Below the pieces are notes generated by a model. The model did no database searches. It was not told where the DNA came from and saw only the letters and a program-made list of their open reading frames with translations. Positions 15,117 to 23,919 of a DNA stretch of 34,770 nt are shown here, in pieces. The DNA is from Deltaproteobacteria bacterium. Lineage in GTDB: Bacteria; Desulfobacterota; JAJRXV01. The stretch is taken from NCBI GenBank assembly GCA_024275075.1, contig JAJRZU010000011.1, positions 1 through 34,770 on the forward strand. The letters are read 5' to 3'. Each line of letters begins with the position of its first letter. The stretch's first letter is position 1. A program made the translations under genes and the position numbers.

Positions 15117-16382
15117 CTACCGCTTGTTCCTCATGATGAATTCTGATATGTGCAGCACCTCAACGTCGGTGTCGCGGCGCAAGAGCCCCTCGCGTATCTG
15201 CATGATGCACCCGGAGCATGATGTGAGGACGGTCTTCGCGTCACTGCCGATGATGTCGTTCACCTTCCTGTCAAGGATCTTCAGCGACAACTCAGAGAAT
15301 TTGTAGTTGAATATCCCACCGAAACCGCAGCACGCTTCGGGCTCCTCAAGCTCGACGATCTCGAGGTTCCTCTTACCGGTAAAGATATCCTTTATGACAT
15401 CACTCTTGTTCAGCCCCTTTGATAGGTGACATGGAGTATGATATGTAACTGTCTGTTTTTCTTGCAGTTTGTATGTGCTGTCCAGCTCGTCGGGATGCTC
15501 TCGCAGGTACGCGGCATAATCGACGACCTTATCCGCGAACTTCATGACCTTCTCGCGCACGCGGCTGCTCTCATCCTCAAAGATCATCGGGTAGTACTTC
15601 TTCAGCATCAGCGAGCATGATGAACAGAGCACGACGATTTTTTCCGGGCGCGCCCCGTCGAGCACCTGTATGTTCTTCATAACGACCTTCTTCAGCCCGT
15701 GCATATCACCGATACCAAGCGCCGGCAGGCAGCAGCACATTTGTTCAGAACATACATTAACATCTTTCCCTATCCTCTTTAATATACTAAGAGAATCGTG
15801 CGCTATGCTCGGCTGTATAAAGTTGAATACACAACCGGTGAAGAGCGATATGTGACGCTTGCTGGTGGTGGGCTCACCGAAATCGTGGTCTAAGAAGAAC
15901 TTGCTCTTCACCTTCGGCAAAAAGCGTGACTTGCTTAGAAACGGAAGGCTGCGCCTCGGCTTCAGGAGGTCCAGTCCTTTGATCTCCTCAAAGAGCAAGG
16001 GCTCTAACAAGGCGGCATTCTTCAGGATCAAGGTAAATATGTACGGTGATTTGTACATCAGCTTCGCGACGGTATGAAGCGCGATATCAAAATGCTTCTT
16101 CTCGTAGAGTAGCTCGCGGATCTCATACACGATCTTCGTTATCGGTACGTCCTTTGTGCATACCGCTTCGCAGCTCGCGCAACCGATACATTTCGTAAAT
16201 ATCTCTATCAGTTTGCTTGTGAGATCCTGACGCTCTTGCCCGAGCTCCTCGGCCAATGCGGCACGCCCGCGCGGGGAGTACGACTCCTCGCACAGCTCCT
16301 TGTATACTGGGCAGACGCTCAGGCATGAGCCGCACTTTACGCATTTTCGCGCTTCCTGCAATAATTCCTTATTGATATCCAT
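15117..16382 (-). CDS. glcF: GlcF-like iron-sulfur subunit of a 2-hydroxyacid dehydrogenase
   Basis: The 421-aa product begins with two ferredoxin-type sites, CVKCGSCLSVCPVY (about residue 15) and CIGCASCEAVC (about 66). Two cysteine-rich CCG domains follow: GCVFNF...QMCCCLPALG in the middle and HTPCHLSKG...EACCGFGG...SCSGC at the end. This is the layout of GlcF and related heterodisulfide-reductase-like subunits. It would take electrons from the FAD subunit GlcD and pass them to the membrane quinone pool or another acceptor. Its ATG overlaps the glcD stop (TAATG), so it is coupled to a gene that is itself interrupted. The first CCG motif reads CCC where CCG is usual. Substrate (glycolate, D-lactate or other) is not decidable. 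Confidence 0.82.
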   Translation of the reverse strand: MDINKELLQEARKCVKCGSCLSVCPVYKELCEESYSPRGRAALAEELGQERQDLTSKLIEIFTKCIGCASCEAVCTKDVPITKIVYEIRELLYEKKHFDIALHTVAKLMYKSPYIFTLILKNAALLEPLLFEEIKGLDLLKPRRSLPFLSKSRFLPKVKSKFFLDHDFGEPTTSKRHISLFTGCVFNFIQPSIAHDSLSILKRIGKDVNVCSEQMCCCLPALGIGDMHGLKKVVMKNIQVLDGARPEKIVVLCSSCSLMLKKYYPMIFEDESSRVREKVMKFADKVVDYAAYLREHPDELDSTYKLQEKQTVTYHTPCHLSKGLNKSDVIKDIFTGKRNLEIVELEEPEACCGFGGIFNYKFSELSLKILDRKVNDIIGSDAKTVLTSCSGCIMQIREGLLRRDTDVEVLHISEFIMRNKR

Positions 16383-17797
16383 TATATAAAGTATCCGTGA
16401 AAAAATATTTTGTTCGGGTTCAATATATGGTTCTGGTCGAAGAGATCCTTTATCTTCTTCATCAGCCCGATCTGCACCTTTGACAGCTCCAGTTTCAGAT
16501 ACGGCGCCTTCGTGATACCGACACCATGCTCACCAGAGAGCGTGCCGCCAAGAGCGATCACATTCTCAAACAGTTCCTTCAACGCGGCGTCCGCCCTGCT
16601 CACCTCATCGTCATCTGAATCGTCAATCATGATGTTCACGTGGATGTTACCGTCACCGGCATGACCGAACGCAATTATCTTCAGACTGTATTTCGCGGAA
16701 AGGTCATTGAACATCCTAACCGCGTCAGGGAGCCTGTCACGCGGGACGACAATGTCCTCGTTGATCTTTTTCGGTGCGATACGCGTTATCGCCGGCGATA
16801 GTGCGCGCCTCACGTCCCAGATAGCGTCTTGTTCCTTCTCATCCTTCGCCACAATCACCTTGATCACATTCCGCCTGCCAAGGACTTCCTTTATCAGCTT
16901 CACATCATGGTCAAGCCCCCTGCCGTCCACCTCGATGATCAAAAGAGCGCTCGTATGCCCGGGTATGCTCATCGCGCTCCTGCCCGTCTCCCGCTTTATG
17001 GTGTCAAAGCTGTCACGGATACATGAGATCGCGGTCTTATCGACAAATTCAAGGGCGGACGGGATTATCTTCTGGTGCATAATCTCGGGCACAGCCTCCG
17101 CCGCGTCGTTGACAGACTGGAAATACGCGAGCATCGTCTTCTTGCCGGCAGGTTTTGGCAGGAGCCGCACCCTGATCTTAGTCACGACCGCCAAAGTGCC
17201 CTCAGAACCGATGATCAGCTTCGTCAGGTCATACCCGACAACGCCCTTTATCGTCTTCGTACCGGTATCGATTATCTCACCGGTAGGGAGCACGACCTCG
17301 AGACCGGTGACGTAATCCTTCGTCACGCCATACTTGACGCCGCGGGGGCCACCGGCGCATTAGGCGACATTCCCACCGATGGTGGATACCTTCATGCTGC
17401 CCGGGTCCGGCGGATAGAAGAGCCCGAGCTTCTCTACCGCTCTTTGGAAATCGTGTGTGACTACGCCGGGTTCCACCTCGGCGGTGAAGTTGTTCACGTT
17501 GATATCAAGTATCTTGTTCATTTTGGTGAGGACAATGACAACGCCGCCGGAGATGGCGAGAGACCCGCCGGTGAAACCACTGCCGGCGCCGCGTGGGATT
17601 ACCGGAAATGAGTGTTCATTCGCGAGCTTAAGTATCCTGGATATCTCATTCGCGCTCTTTGGGAAGAGTACGGCGTCAGGGAGATATTTCCTGTTCGTCG
17701 CGTCAAAAGAGTAACAGATCCGGTCTTCATCGTCAGTGAGAACGCCACCCCTACCGACGATCTCTCTTAATCTCTTTATTACATGATAATCGAGCAT
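16382..17797 (-). pseudogene. glcD: glcD-like FAD-linked oxidase, interrupted by an in-frame TAA
   Basis: Without the stop this would be a 471-aa FAD-linked 2-hydroxyacid oxidase of the GlcD/D-lactate dehydrogenase family. Residues 1-145 hold the FAD-binding domain (PRGAGSGFTGGSL, VEPGVV, YPPDPGS, STIGGNVA). The rest holds the C-terminal domain with FGHAGDGNIHVN, SGEHGVG and NPNKIF. Codon 146 is TAA (17362-17360). The reading frame is otherwise intact on both sides: GGNVA-stop-CAGGPRGVKYG, where the family has Glu (GGNVAE), so GAA or GAG to TAA explains it. AGAGGT precedes the ATG at 17797. A restart at a later codon (open from about 17326) would lack the FAD domain. Real nonsense mutation and consensus error are both possible; TAA excludes selenocysteine. 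Confidence 0.85.
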
Positions 17798-17876
17798 GTT
17801 ACCTCTTTATTAAATATTATTTAATTATTTTAACAAATTAAGGCATTTTGTCAAACATCTTATACCATATATTTAT

Positions 17877-18037
17877 ATATCAAGACTCCTGCACGGCCTT
17901 ACAATGTCCCCTCCCCCTTGATGGGGGAGGGTTAGGGTGGGGGTGACGTCCCTTGATATTGTTAACGTTTTCACCCACCCCTTTGTCCCCTCCCATCAAG
18001 GGAGGGGAGTTTTTTAAGCCGAGCAGAGGTCTTATAT
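17877..18037. mobile_element. MITE-like element with inverted ends and G-rich arms
   Basis: The left end, reading inward, is ATATCAAGACTCCTGCACGG. The right end, read inward on the other strand, is ATATAAGACCTCTGCTCGG. They match at most positions, giving terminal inverted repeats of about 20 bp around about 160 bp. Inside, TCCCCCTTGATGGGGGA and TCCCATCAAGGGA are two palindromes in opposite orientation, each flanked by G/C runs. No open frame is present. The form is that of a non-autonomous miniature element or a large palindromic intergenic repeat; target-site duplications are not clear. It separates glcD from the fliE promoter. Confidence 0.6.
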
Positions 18038-18199
18038 TGTAAAAAAAAAAGATTTAAGGATATCAGTAATTTTACCGATGACTTATGTATAGGGTTACCG
18101 GCAGGGGATTTTGTAATTTATATTTAGTATATTTTTGCATAGTAAGTTTTTGTATAGTAATGAATATAATGAAAGCGCAATAATAAGTACTAATAATAC
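18038..18199. other. AT-rich upstream region of the fli operon
   Basis: It begins with a run of ten A (18041-18050) and stays strongly AT-rich up to the fliE promoter. I see no gene, no RNA and no sigma54 -24/-12 element (GG-N10-GC). It could act as an UP-element or a bent segment. Confidence 0.35.
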
Positions 18200-18229
18200 T
18201 TGACAAAAATGCCTGTTATCCATTATACT
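18200..18229 (+). promoter_or_regulatory. Promoter of the fliE operon
   Basis: TTGACA (18200-18205) and TATACT (18224-18229) are separated by 18 bases. The fliE ATG is at 18257 behind GGAG. Both hexamers are near the sigma70 consensus, so this hook-basal-body operon looks transcribed by housekeeping sigma rather than by sigma54 or sigma28. Confidence 0.65.
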
Positions 18230-18256
18230 ATATATGGATAGTAGTGGAGACTGAAA

Positions 18257-18565
18257 ATGAAAGTACCTGATAAAAACATACTTGCCGCCGTTGAAAAGAG
18301 TCTTGAAAGTACAGGCGGAGTCGGGAAAGCCAAAGAGAACAAACTCGGCGGCTTTTTAGATGTACTTAAGAGTTCGATAGATGAAGCGAACCGGTTGCAG
18401 ATGGAGGCTGACAAAGCGTCGAATCTTCTGGCAAGCGGTGAGGCGGTCGATATCCACAACACGATGATAGCTGTCCAGAAGGCGGATGTCTCCTTCAGAC
18501 TCATGATGGAAGTCAGAAACAAGATAGTTGAGGCTTATCATGAGATAATGAGAATGCAAGTATAA
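18257..18565 (+). CDS. fliE: Flagellar hook-basal body protein FliE
   Basis: FliE joins the MS ring to the proximal rod. The 102-aa product has the family's usual length. The C-terminal half NTMIAVQKADVSFRLMMEVRNKIVEAYHEIMRMQV is the conserved FliE helix (the part from IAVQKADVSF to YHEIMRMQV is nearly canonical). GGAG lies seven bases before the ATG. It is the first gene behind its promoter; flgB and flgC, which often precede fliE, are not here. fliF starts 19 bases later. Confidence 0.93.
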   Translation: MKVPDKNILAAVEKSLESTGGVGKAKENKLGGFLDVLKSSIDEANRLQMEADKASNLLASGEAVDIHNTMIAVQKADVSFRLMMEVRNKIVEAYHEIMRMQV

Positions 18566-18584
18566 TAAAACTTAAGGGATGTAA

Positions 18585-20294
18585 ATGGCGGGCTTCGCTG
18601 ATTTAGGCAATCAGTTAAAAGCGCTGTATGACAATTTTACGATAGGTCAGAAGGTGTCTATCGTAATAATGGTGGTACTTCTTGCAGTAGTTTTTGGCAG
18701 CCTTATCTTTTGGGCTGGCAGACCCGAACTGCATGTGCTTTATTCAAAACTCTCACCAGAAGACGCTCAAACTGTTGTCTCAGACATAGAAGGTAAAGTC
18801 AAGTACCAGCTGCGTGATAACGGTACGACTATACTTGTACCGAAGGAATCGCTGTACAAGCTTAGACTGGATCTTGCGGCAAAGGGTCTCCCGAAAGGCG
18901 GCGTGATCGGTTTTGAGATATTTGACAAGACATCGTTCGGGGTCACTGATTTCGCTCAAAGGGTTAATTTCAAGCGTGCGATAGAGGGCGAGCTCACGCG
19001 AACTATCATGCAGCTTAACGCCGTTGATTCCGCAAAGGTGATGATAGCGATACCCGAAAAACGGCTATTTGAATCTGACAAAGCAGAACCTACAGCGTCG
19101 ATCGTATTAGGTGTGCGTACAAGCGCAGCGCTTTCCAAAAGCCAGGTACAGGGCATAGTATATCTCGTCGCGAGCAGTGTCGAGAACCTGCAGCCCGGGT
19201 ATATAACTGTCATCGATATAAGCGGCAACATACTTTACAAAGGCATGGCGGATTCTGAGGCGGAACTCGCGAGCACACAAAATGACTTCAAGAGGAACTA
19301 TGAGACCAGTCTCGAGGAGAAGATAAAGGCTATGGTCGAAAAAGTCGTCGGGGTCAACAAGGTCGTCGCGATGGTCACCGCCGAATTCGATTTCAGTGTG
19401 GTAAATAAGACCGAAGAGCTGTTCGACCCGGAAAAAGCGGTTATCGTCAGCGAGCAAAGGAGCACTGACACCTCTGACAGTAAAAGCGCGTCGCCCTCGG
19501 GAGTACCGGGCGTGAGAGGGAACGTGCCGCCGACAACAGCTACCGGCGGCGGGGAAGGCGGAAGCACCAAGTCAAAGAAGACTACAGAGACCATCAACTA
19601 TGAGGTAAGCAAGGTCGTAAAGAGTACAAAAGAAGCCGTCGGTGAGTTGGTGAAGCAGTCTATCTCTTTGATAGTCGATGGCAAGTATAAGGAAGTCGCG
19701 GATGAGACCGCCACAGAAGGCGGCGATAAGAACGCGGCGGCCAAGACAAAATTAGAGTATATCCCGCGCACTGATGAGGAGTTAGAAAAGATAACTGCGC
19801 TTGTAAAGAGTGCGGTAGGTTATAATGACGCGCGCGGTGATCAGATAGAGATAGAAAACATGCGCTTTACGAAGGCGGAAGTGGACGTGGCGCAGGCCGG
19901 TGTCTTTACTGAAAGTGGTAAGGGCGTCTGGGACTATGTCAGCAAATACGCTCCTTCGGTCGTGATGTTGATTTTAATATTCCTGTTTGTGCTAAGACCG
20001 ATGATGAAGTGGATGACACACATACCGAAAGTAGCGCTACCTGAGGGTGAAGTTGCCGGTGCGGCTGGCATGGGCGGGGAAGAGGCTCTGAAAAGAGCTA
20101 CCAGGATGGCAGAGGATATTGAAAGCAAAATGGAGCGTGAAGTCCATGAGCTTGAAGCTGAAATAGCCGGTGAGTCAACAATGCCCGAGGGCGCGAAGAG
20201 GAAGCAGGCGATCAAGGGCAGGTTGTCGCGTATGGCTGATAAGGACCCTGAATCTGTCTCGTCGCTCCTGAAAACATGGATGCATGAGGATTAA
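18585..20294 (+). CDS. fliF: Flagellar MS-ring protein FliF
   Basis: FliF forms the MS ring in the inner membrane, the base for the rotor and the export gate. The 569-aa product has a first membrane segment at about residues 25-45 and a second at about 455-475 (PSVVMLILIFLFVLRP). Between them lie the periplasmic ring-building domains, with VLYSKLSPEDAQ, LAAKGLPKGGVIGFEIFD, DFAQRVNFKRAIEGEL and ARV-like DSAKVMIAIPE. A Gly/Ser/Thr-rich linker spans about residues 300-330. The C-terminal cytoplasmic tail ends ADKDPESVSSLLKTWMHED, the FliG-binding region. Length and order are normal for FliF. The gene sits in frame order fliE-fliF-fliG. Confidence 0.95.
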   Translation: MAGFADLGNQLKALYDNFTIGQKVSIVIMVVLLAVVFGSLIFWAGRPELHVLYSKLSPEDAQTVVSDIEGKVKYQLRDNGTTILVPKESLYKLRLDLAAKGLPKGGVIGFEIFDKTSFGVTDFAQRVNFKRAIEGELTRTIMQLNAVDSAKVMIAIPEKRLFESDKAEPTASIVLGVRTSAALSKSQVQGIVYLVASSVENLQPGYITVIDISGNILYKGMADSEAELASTQNDFKRNYETSLEEKIKAMVEKVVGVNKVVAMVTAEFDFSVVNKTEELFDPEKAVIVSEQRSTDTSDSKSASPSGVPGVRGNVPPTTATGGGEGGSTKSKKTTETINYEVSKVVKSTKEAVGELVKQSISLIVDGKYKEVADETATEGGDKNAAAKTKLEYIPRTDEELEKITALVKSAVGYNDARGDQIEIENMRFTKAEVDVAQAGVFTESGKGVWDYVSKYAPSVVMLILIFLFVLRPMMKWMTHIPKVALPEGEVAGAAGMGGEEALKRATRMAEDIESKMEREVHELEAEIAGESTMPEGAKRKQAIKGRLSRMADKDPESVSSLLKTWMHED

Positions 20295-20311
20295 GGAACT
20301 GGTAGGAAAAA

Positions 20312-21319
20312 ATGGCTGAAAGAAAGATTTCCGGCGCGAAAAAAGCCGCGGTGCTCATGATAGCGCTTGGCGACGATATCGCGTCTAAATTATTGAGCTT
20401 TTTAACTGAGGAGGAGATCCAGGATCTTACAAGGGAGATCTCCATGATGCGTGAGGTGAAGCCTGAGGTATCGACTGACGTTTTAGAAGAGTTCCACCAG
20501 ATGACGCTTGCGAAGGAGTATATCGCGATCGGTGGCGTGGAGTACGCGAAGAACCTCTTGAAGAAATCGTTGAGCCCGGAGCAGGCGCGAAAGATAATCG
20601 ACCGCCTGATGAAGTATCTTGGTACTGGTACCGGGTTCGATTCACTGCAAAAGACCGACCCGAAGATATTGTCGAAGTTTATCCAGAAAGAGCACCCGCA
20701 GACTATCGCATTGATACTGTCGCACATGGACCTGACAAAAGCGTCATCGACGCTCGGCTCGCTGCCGAAAGAGCTTCAGGTAGAGGTGGCAGAGCGGATG
20801 GCGAACTTAGAGGAGTTCTCCCCTGAAGTCGTAAACAAGATATCCCACGTTCTTCAGAAGAAATTAGAGACGCTGACAAGCTCGAACGTTGAGATACACG
20901 GCGTCAAGACAGTCGCCGAGATGTTAAACCGGATGAACAGGACGGACGGCAAGGATCTGTTAGAGAAGATAGAGGAGAAGGATCCTGACCTCGCGACGAA
21001 CATCAAGCAGCTTATGTTCGTTTTTGAGGATATCCAGTTCGCGGATGACAAGGCGATCCAGGAGATACTCAAACGGATCGACAAGAAAGCGCTCACCCTG
21101 GCGCTTAAAGGAACTCATGAGCAACTCAAAGAGAAATTCTTCAAGAATATGTCTATGCGTGCCGTAGAGGCGATAAAGGAAGAGATGGAGTTTATGGGGC
21201 CTGTTAAAGTCGTCGATGTCGGTGAGGCGCAGAACACGATAACAGATGTCGCACGGCAGCTTGAAGAGGAAGGCGTTATCACGTTAGGTGGCGGTGAGGA
21301 GGCGGAATTTGTCACCTAA
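20312..21319 (+). CDS. fliG: Flagellar motor switch protein FliG
   Basis: FliG couples stator force to rotor rotation and takes part in switching. The 335-aa product has the N-terminal FliF-binding domain (SGAKKAAVLMIALGDDIASKLL), the middle domain with the EHPQTIALILSHM motif (about residue 127) that contacts FliM, and the C-terminal armadillo domain. The charged torque helix lies near DDKAIQEILKRIDKKALTLALK. AGGA precedes the ATG. Its last bases overlap the likely TTG start of fliH. All domains look intact. Confidence 0.95.
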   Translation: MAERKISGAKKAAVLMIALGDDIASKLLSFLTEEEIQDLTREISMMREVKPEVSTDVLEEFHQMTLAKEYIAIGGVEYAKNLLKKSLSPEQARKIIDRLMKYLGTGTGFDSLQKTDPKILSKFIQKEHPQTIALILSHMDLTKASSTLGSLPKELQVEVAERMANLEEFSPEVVNKISHVLQKKLETLTSSNVEIHGVKTVAEMLNRMNRTDGKDLLEKIEEKDPDLATNIKQLMFVFEDIQFADDKAIQEILKRIDKKALTLALKGTHEQLKEKFFKNMSMRAVEAIKEEMEFMGPVKVVDVGEAQNTITDVARQLEEEGVITLGGGEEAEFVT

Positions 21320-22051
21320 GATAATAAAGAAGGGTGAATTTGACCCATCGAAGCTGAAAAAATTTGATAATGAACTGGATTTCAAGAAGCTTGGTACAAA
21401 GGAATCGCAGGAACTTAAGGTACCTGAATTCCAGATGAATGCGCAACACGCCAGGCAGGTGGCGGTTTTGGTGACGCGCAACATAATGCTGAATCTATCT
21501 TGAAAAAAGCTGCCAAAGAAGCTAAGGAGATTATTGAAAACGCGAATGCGGCGGCGGAGAAGACAAAAGCACAGGCTTATGATAAAGGTTATTCCAAGGG
21601 GACTGAAAAGGGTCTTGCCGATGGCAAGGCATACGTAAGCGAGATCGTCAAAAGCTTCTCAAGCTTGATGAACGAGCTCGCTTCATACAAGATAGAATTG
21701 CTGAACGAGGCAGAAGGTCAGATACTGAAGCTCGTGGCCGAAGCGTTAAACAAGATAATCTTAACTAAGCTGGATGAGGATGATGAGATCATCGTAAGGG
21801 TAGTCAGGGAGGCTTTGAAGAACCTGACTGAGCGGGAGGTCATTACAATAAAAGTCAATCCTGAGGACGCCGCGGTGATGAAAAAGGAGAAAGTCAGCCT
21901 TGTCCAAGAGTTAGACGGGATAAAGAAATTGACAATCATCGAGGATGAGAGCATTCAAAGAGGCGGATGCTTCATTGAGACAGTATCCTCTGACGTAGAT
22001 GCCCGCATCGATAAGCAGATCGGTGTTGTCAGGAAAGCTCTTGAGAGTTAG
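21309..22051 (+). pseudogene. fliH: fliH, flagellar export ATPase regulator, with a frameshift
   Basis: FliH binds and restrains the FliI ATPase and brings it to the export gate. The C-terminal part is a clear FliH: a long Glu/Ala/Lys coiled coil (ILKKAAKEAKEIIENANAAA), a GYSKGTEKGLADG stretch and a domain containing VNPEDAAVM and ESIQRGGCFIET. The N-terminal part (PKIIKKGEFDPSKLKKF) lies in a different frame that stops at 21503; the second frame is open only from 21428. A single missing base, probably near GGTGGCGGTTTTGG (21458-21471), would join them into about 247 residues. The start is probably TTG at 21309, six bases after GAGGAGG and overlapping fliG. A start at 21500 would lack a ribosome binding site. 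Whether this is an assembly error or a true lesion is open. Confidence 0.75.
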
Positions 22052-22055
22052 CAGT

Positions 22056-23420
22056 ATGCCTACCTTGTCAGAAAAAATAAATTTAGATAAATATATGAAT
22101 TCCGTGAGAGACGCGACTACCATCAAGTATAACGGTAAGGTCTCGCAAATAATCGGGCTGGTCATCGAGTCCACCGGCCCGTCCGCGTCTGTCGGTGAGA
22201 TATGCCACATAAGCCTGATCGAGAAGGGTCAGAAGAGCGGGAAGATCATACCAGCGGAAGTGGTCGGGTTCAAGGACAACAAAGTCCTTCTTATGCCGCT
22301 TGGGGAGCTTAGGGGCATAAGCCCGGGCTGCGAAGTGGTCTCTACTAACCAGTATGCCGCCGTTCAGGTGGGAGAATCGTTGCTGGGCAGGGTCATCGGC
22401 GGAACAAGCAAGCCGATTGACGACAAGGGTCCCCTTGACTGCATCGAGGAATATCCGTTGTACGGATCGCCTATCGATCACATGAAGCGCAGCCGGATCG
22501 TAGAGCCGCTCTCAACGGGTATAAAAGCGATCGATGGCGTCAATACCTGCGGCAAGGGGCAGCGAATGGGTATCTTCTCGGGCAGCGGCGTCGGTAAGAG
22601 TGTCATGATGGGTATGATCGCGAGGAACACCGCCGCGCAGATCAACGTGATCGCCCTGATCGGTGAGCGCGGGCGGGAGCTCCGGGAATTCATCGAGCGC
22701 GACTTGCAGGCGGAAGGGCTGAAAAAATCCGTCGTTGTCGCAGTGACGTCCGAGGCGTCACCCTTGTTGAAGGTGCGCGGGGCATTAGCCGCGGCGACGA
22801 TAGCCGAATATTTCAGGGACAAAGGTAAAGACGTACTCCTTTTGATGGACTCCATCACACGCTTCGCGATGGCTCTGCGCGAGATAGGCCTCGCGATCGG
22901 TGAGCCGCCTACGACAAAGGGGTACACCCCATCGGTATTCGCGGCATTGCCAAGGCTGGTGGAGCGGGCGGGCAACTCGGGTAACGGGAGTATTACCGGC
23001 CTGTACACTGTACTTATCGAGGCTGATGACATAAACGACCCGATATCAGATGCCGTACGCTCTGTCGTTGACGGTCACTTGTTCTTGTCACGCAAGCTCG
23101 CCTCGCAGGGGATCTACCCGGCAGTGGATATTCTTAACAGCGCGAGCAGGGTCATGATCGATATCGTATCTGATAAGCATATGGAAAATGTCAGGCGGCT
23201 GAAGAAATTACTCGCTAACTATCATGAGGCAAAAGACCTGATAAATATCGGCGCTTATGTCAAAGGGAGCGACAAGAACATCGACGAGGCGATCGTGTAT
23301 CATGACGCTATCATTGAATTTCTGACGCAGGGGATATATGAAAAGGATGATTTCCTTACCACCGAAAGGAAGCTTGAGGAATTGCTTAACAAGGGAAATT
23401 TATTAAAAGAAAAAGCGTAG
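22056..23420 (+). CDS. fliI: Flagellum-specific ATPase FliI
   Basis: FliI is the F1-like hexameric ATPase of flagellar type III export. The 454-aa product has the Walker A FSGSGVGKS (about residues 174-182), GERGRELREFIERDL, Walker B VLLLMDSITRFAMA (about 262-275) and GEPPTTKGYTPSVFA, all diagnostic for FliI and not for F1 beta. The frame is open to 21999, inside fliH, but the ATG at 22056 follows the fliH stop by four bases, with GAGAG eight bases upstream, and gives the usual length. The gene is intact, in contrast to its partner fliH. Confidence 0.94.
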   Translation: MPTLSEKINLDKYMNSVRDATTIKYNGKVSQIIGLVIESTGPSASVGEICHISLIEKGQKSGKIIPAEVVGFKDNKVLLMPLGELRGISPGCEVVSTNQYAAVQVGESLLGRVIGGTSKPIDDKGPLDCIEEYPLYGSPIDHMKRSRIVEPLSTGIKAIDGVNTCGKGQRMGIFSGSGVGKSVMMGMIARNTAAQINVIALIGERGRELREFIERDLQAEGLKKSVVVAVTSEASPLLKVRGALAAATIAEYFRDKGKDVLLLMDSITRFAMALREIGLAIGEPPTTKGYTPSVFAALPRLVERAGNSGNGSITGLYTVLIEADDINDPISDAVRSVVDGHLFLSRKLASQGIYPAVDILNSASRVMIDIVSDKHMENVRRLKKLLANYHEAKDLINIGAYVKGSDKNIDEAIVYHDAIIEFLTQGIYEKDDFLTTERKLEELLNKGNLLKEKA

Positions 23421-23447
23421 TTAGTAACGCCATAGGACTATTCCACA

Positions 23448-23903
23448 ATGAGCCCAGAATTTATATTCAGGTTTGATTCCATTTTACGTCAAAGAAAGAT
23501 CCTCGAAGATAATGAGGCGAAGGAGTTTGCCCGGTTAAGCAACATATACAATGCTGAGTGCGACAAGCTGACTAAGCTTGTGAACAAGTTTGGGGATACC
23601 CAGAAAGAGCTGAGCGAGAAGAAGAGAAATAACATAGATATAAAGGAGTTAAAGAGATATTATACATATCTGGATGCTCTGAAAACCGATATGGGCTCAC
23701 AGCGGTTAAGGATCAAAGGGGCTGAGACAAAGATGGAGGCGCAGCGCAAGAAGCTTGTCATCGCGCAAAAGAATAAGAAGATGATCGACAAACTAAAGGA
23801 AAACGACTTTAACCTCTTTAAAGAGGAAGAGAGAAAAAACGAGATAAAGACTGTGGACGATATCAACACAATAAAAGTCGCGAGAGACCAAAGCAGACGA
23901 TAA
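23448..23903 (+). CDS. fliJ: Flagellar export chaperone FliJ-like protein
   Basis: FliJ sits in the central hole of the FliI ring and links it to the export gate protein FlhA. The 151-aa product is almost all coiled coil, very rich in Lys, Glu and Arg, with FRFDSILRQRKILEDNEAKEFARL at the start, which resembles the FliJ N-terminus. Sequence conservation in this family is weak; size, coiled-coil character and position directly after fliI carry the call. The ribosome binding site is weak (AGGA ten bases upstream). A HEAT-repeat lipoprotein follows 16 bases later. Confidence 0.8.
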   Translation: MSPEFIFRFDSILRQRKILEDNEAKEFARLSNIYNAECDKLTKLVNKFGDTQKELSEKKRNNIDIKELKRYYTYLDALKTDMGSQRLRIKGAETKMEAQRKKLVIAQKNKKMIDKLKENDFNLFKEEERKNEIKTVDDINTIKVARDQSRR

Positions 23904-23919
23904 TCAAAGAGGATAGATC

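Noticed and set aside
17360-17362. Selenocysteine insertion as an explanation of the glcD stop, given selB in the window
   Set aside because: The codon is TAA; SelB systems decode TGA. The expected residue is Glu, not Cys.
17877-18037. A CRISPR array or tandem repeat in the G/C-rich palindromes
   Set aside because: There are only two palindromes, in opposite orientation, without regular spacers; no cas gene is nearby.
18041-18050. A run of ten A as a terminator of minus-strand transcription
   Set aside because: The G/C palindromes of the MITE are not directly joined to it in the right order, and no minus-strand gene ends here.
21500-22051. A separate short fliH beginning at TTG 21500
   Set aside because: There is no Shine-Dalgarno, the coiled coil continues upstream in the same frame, and a good ribosome binding site exists at 21309.
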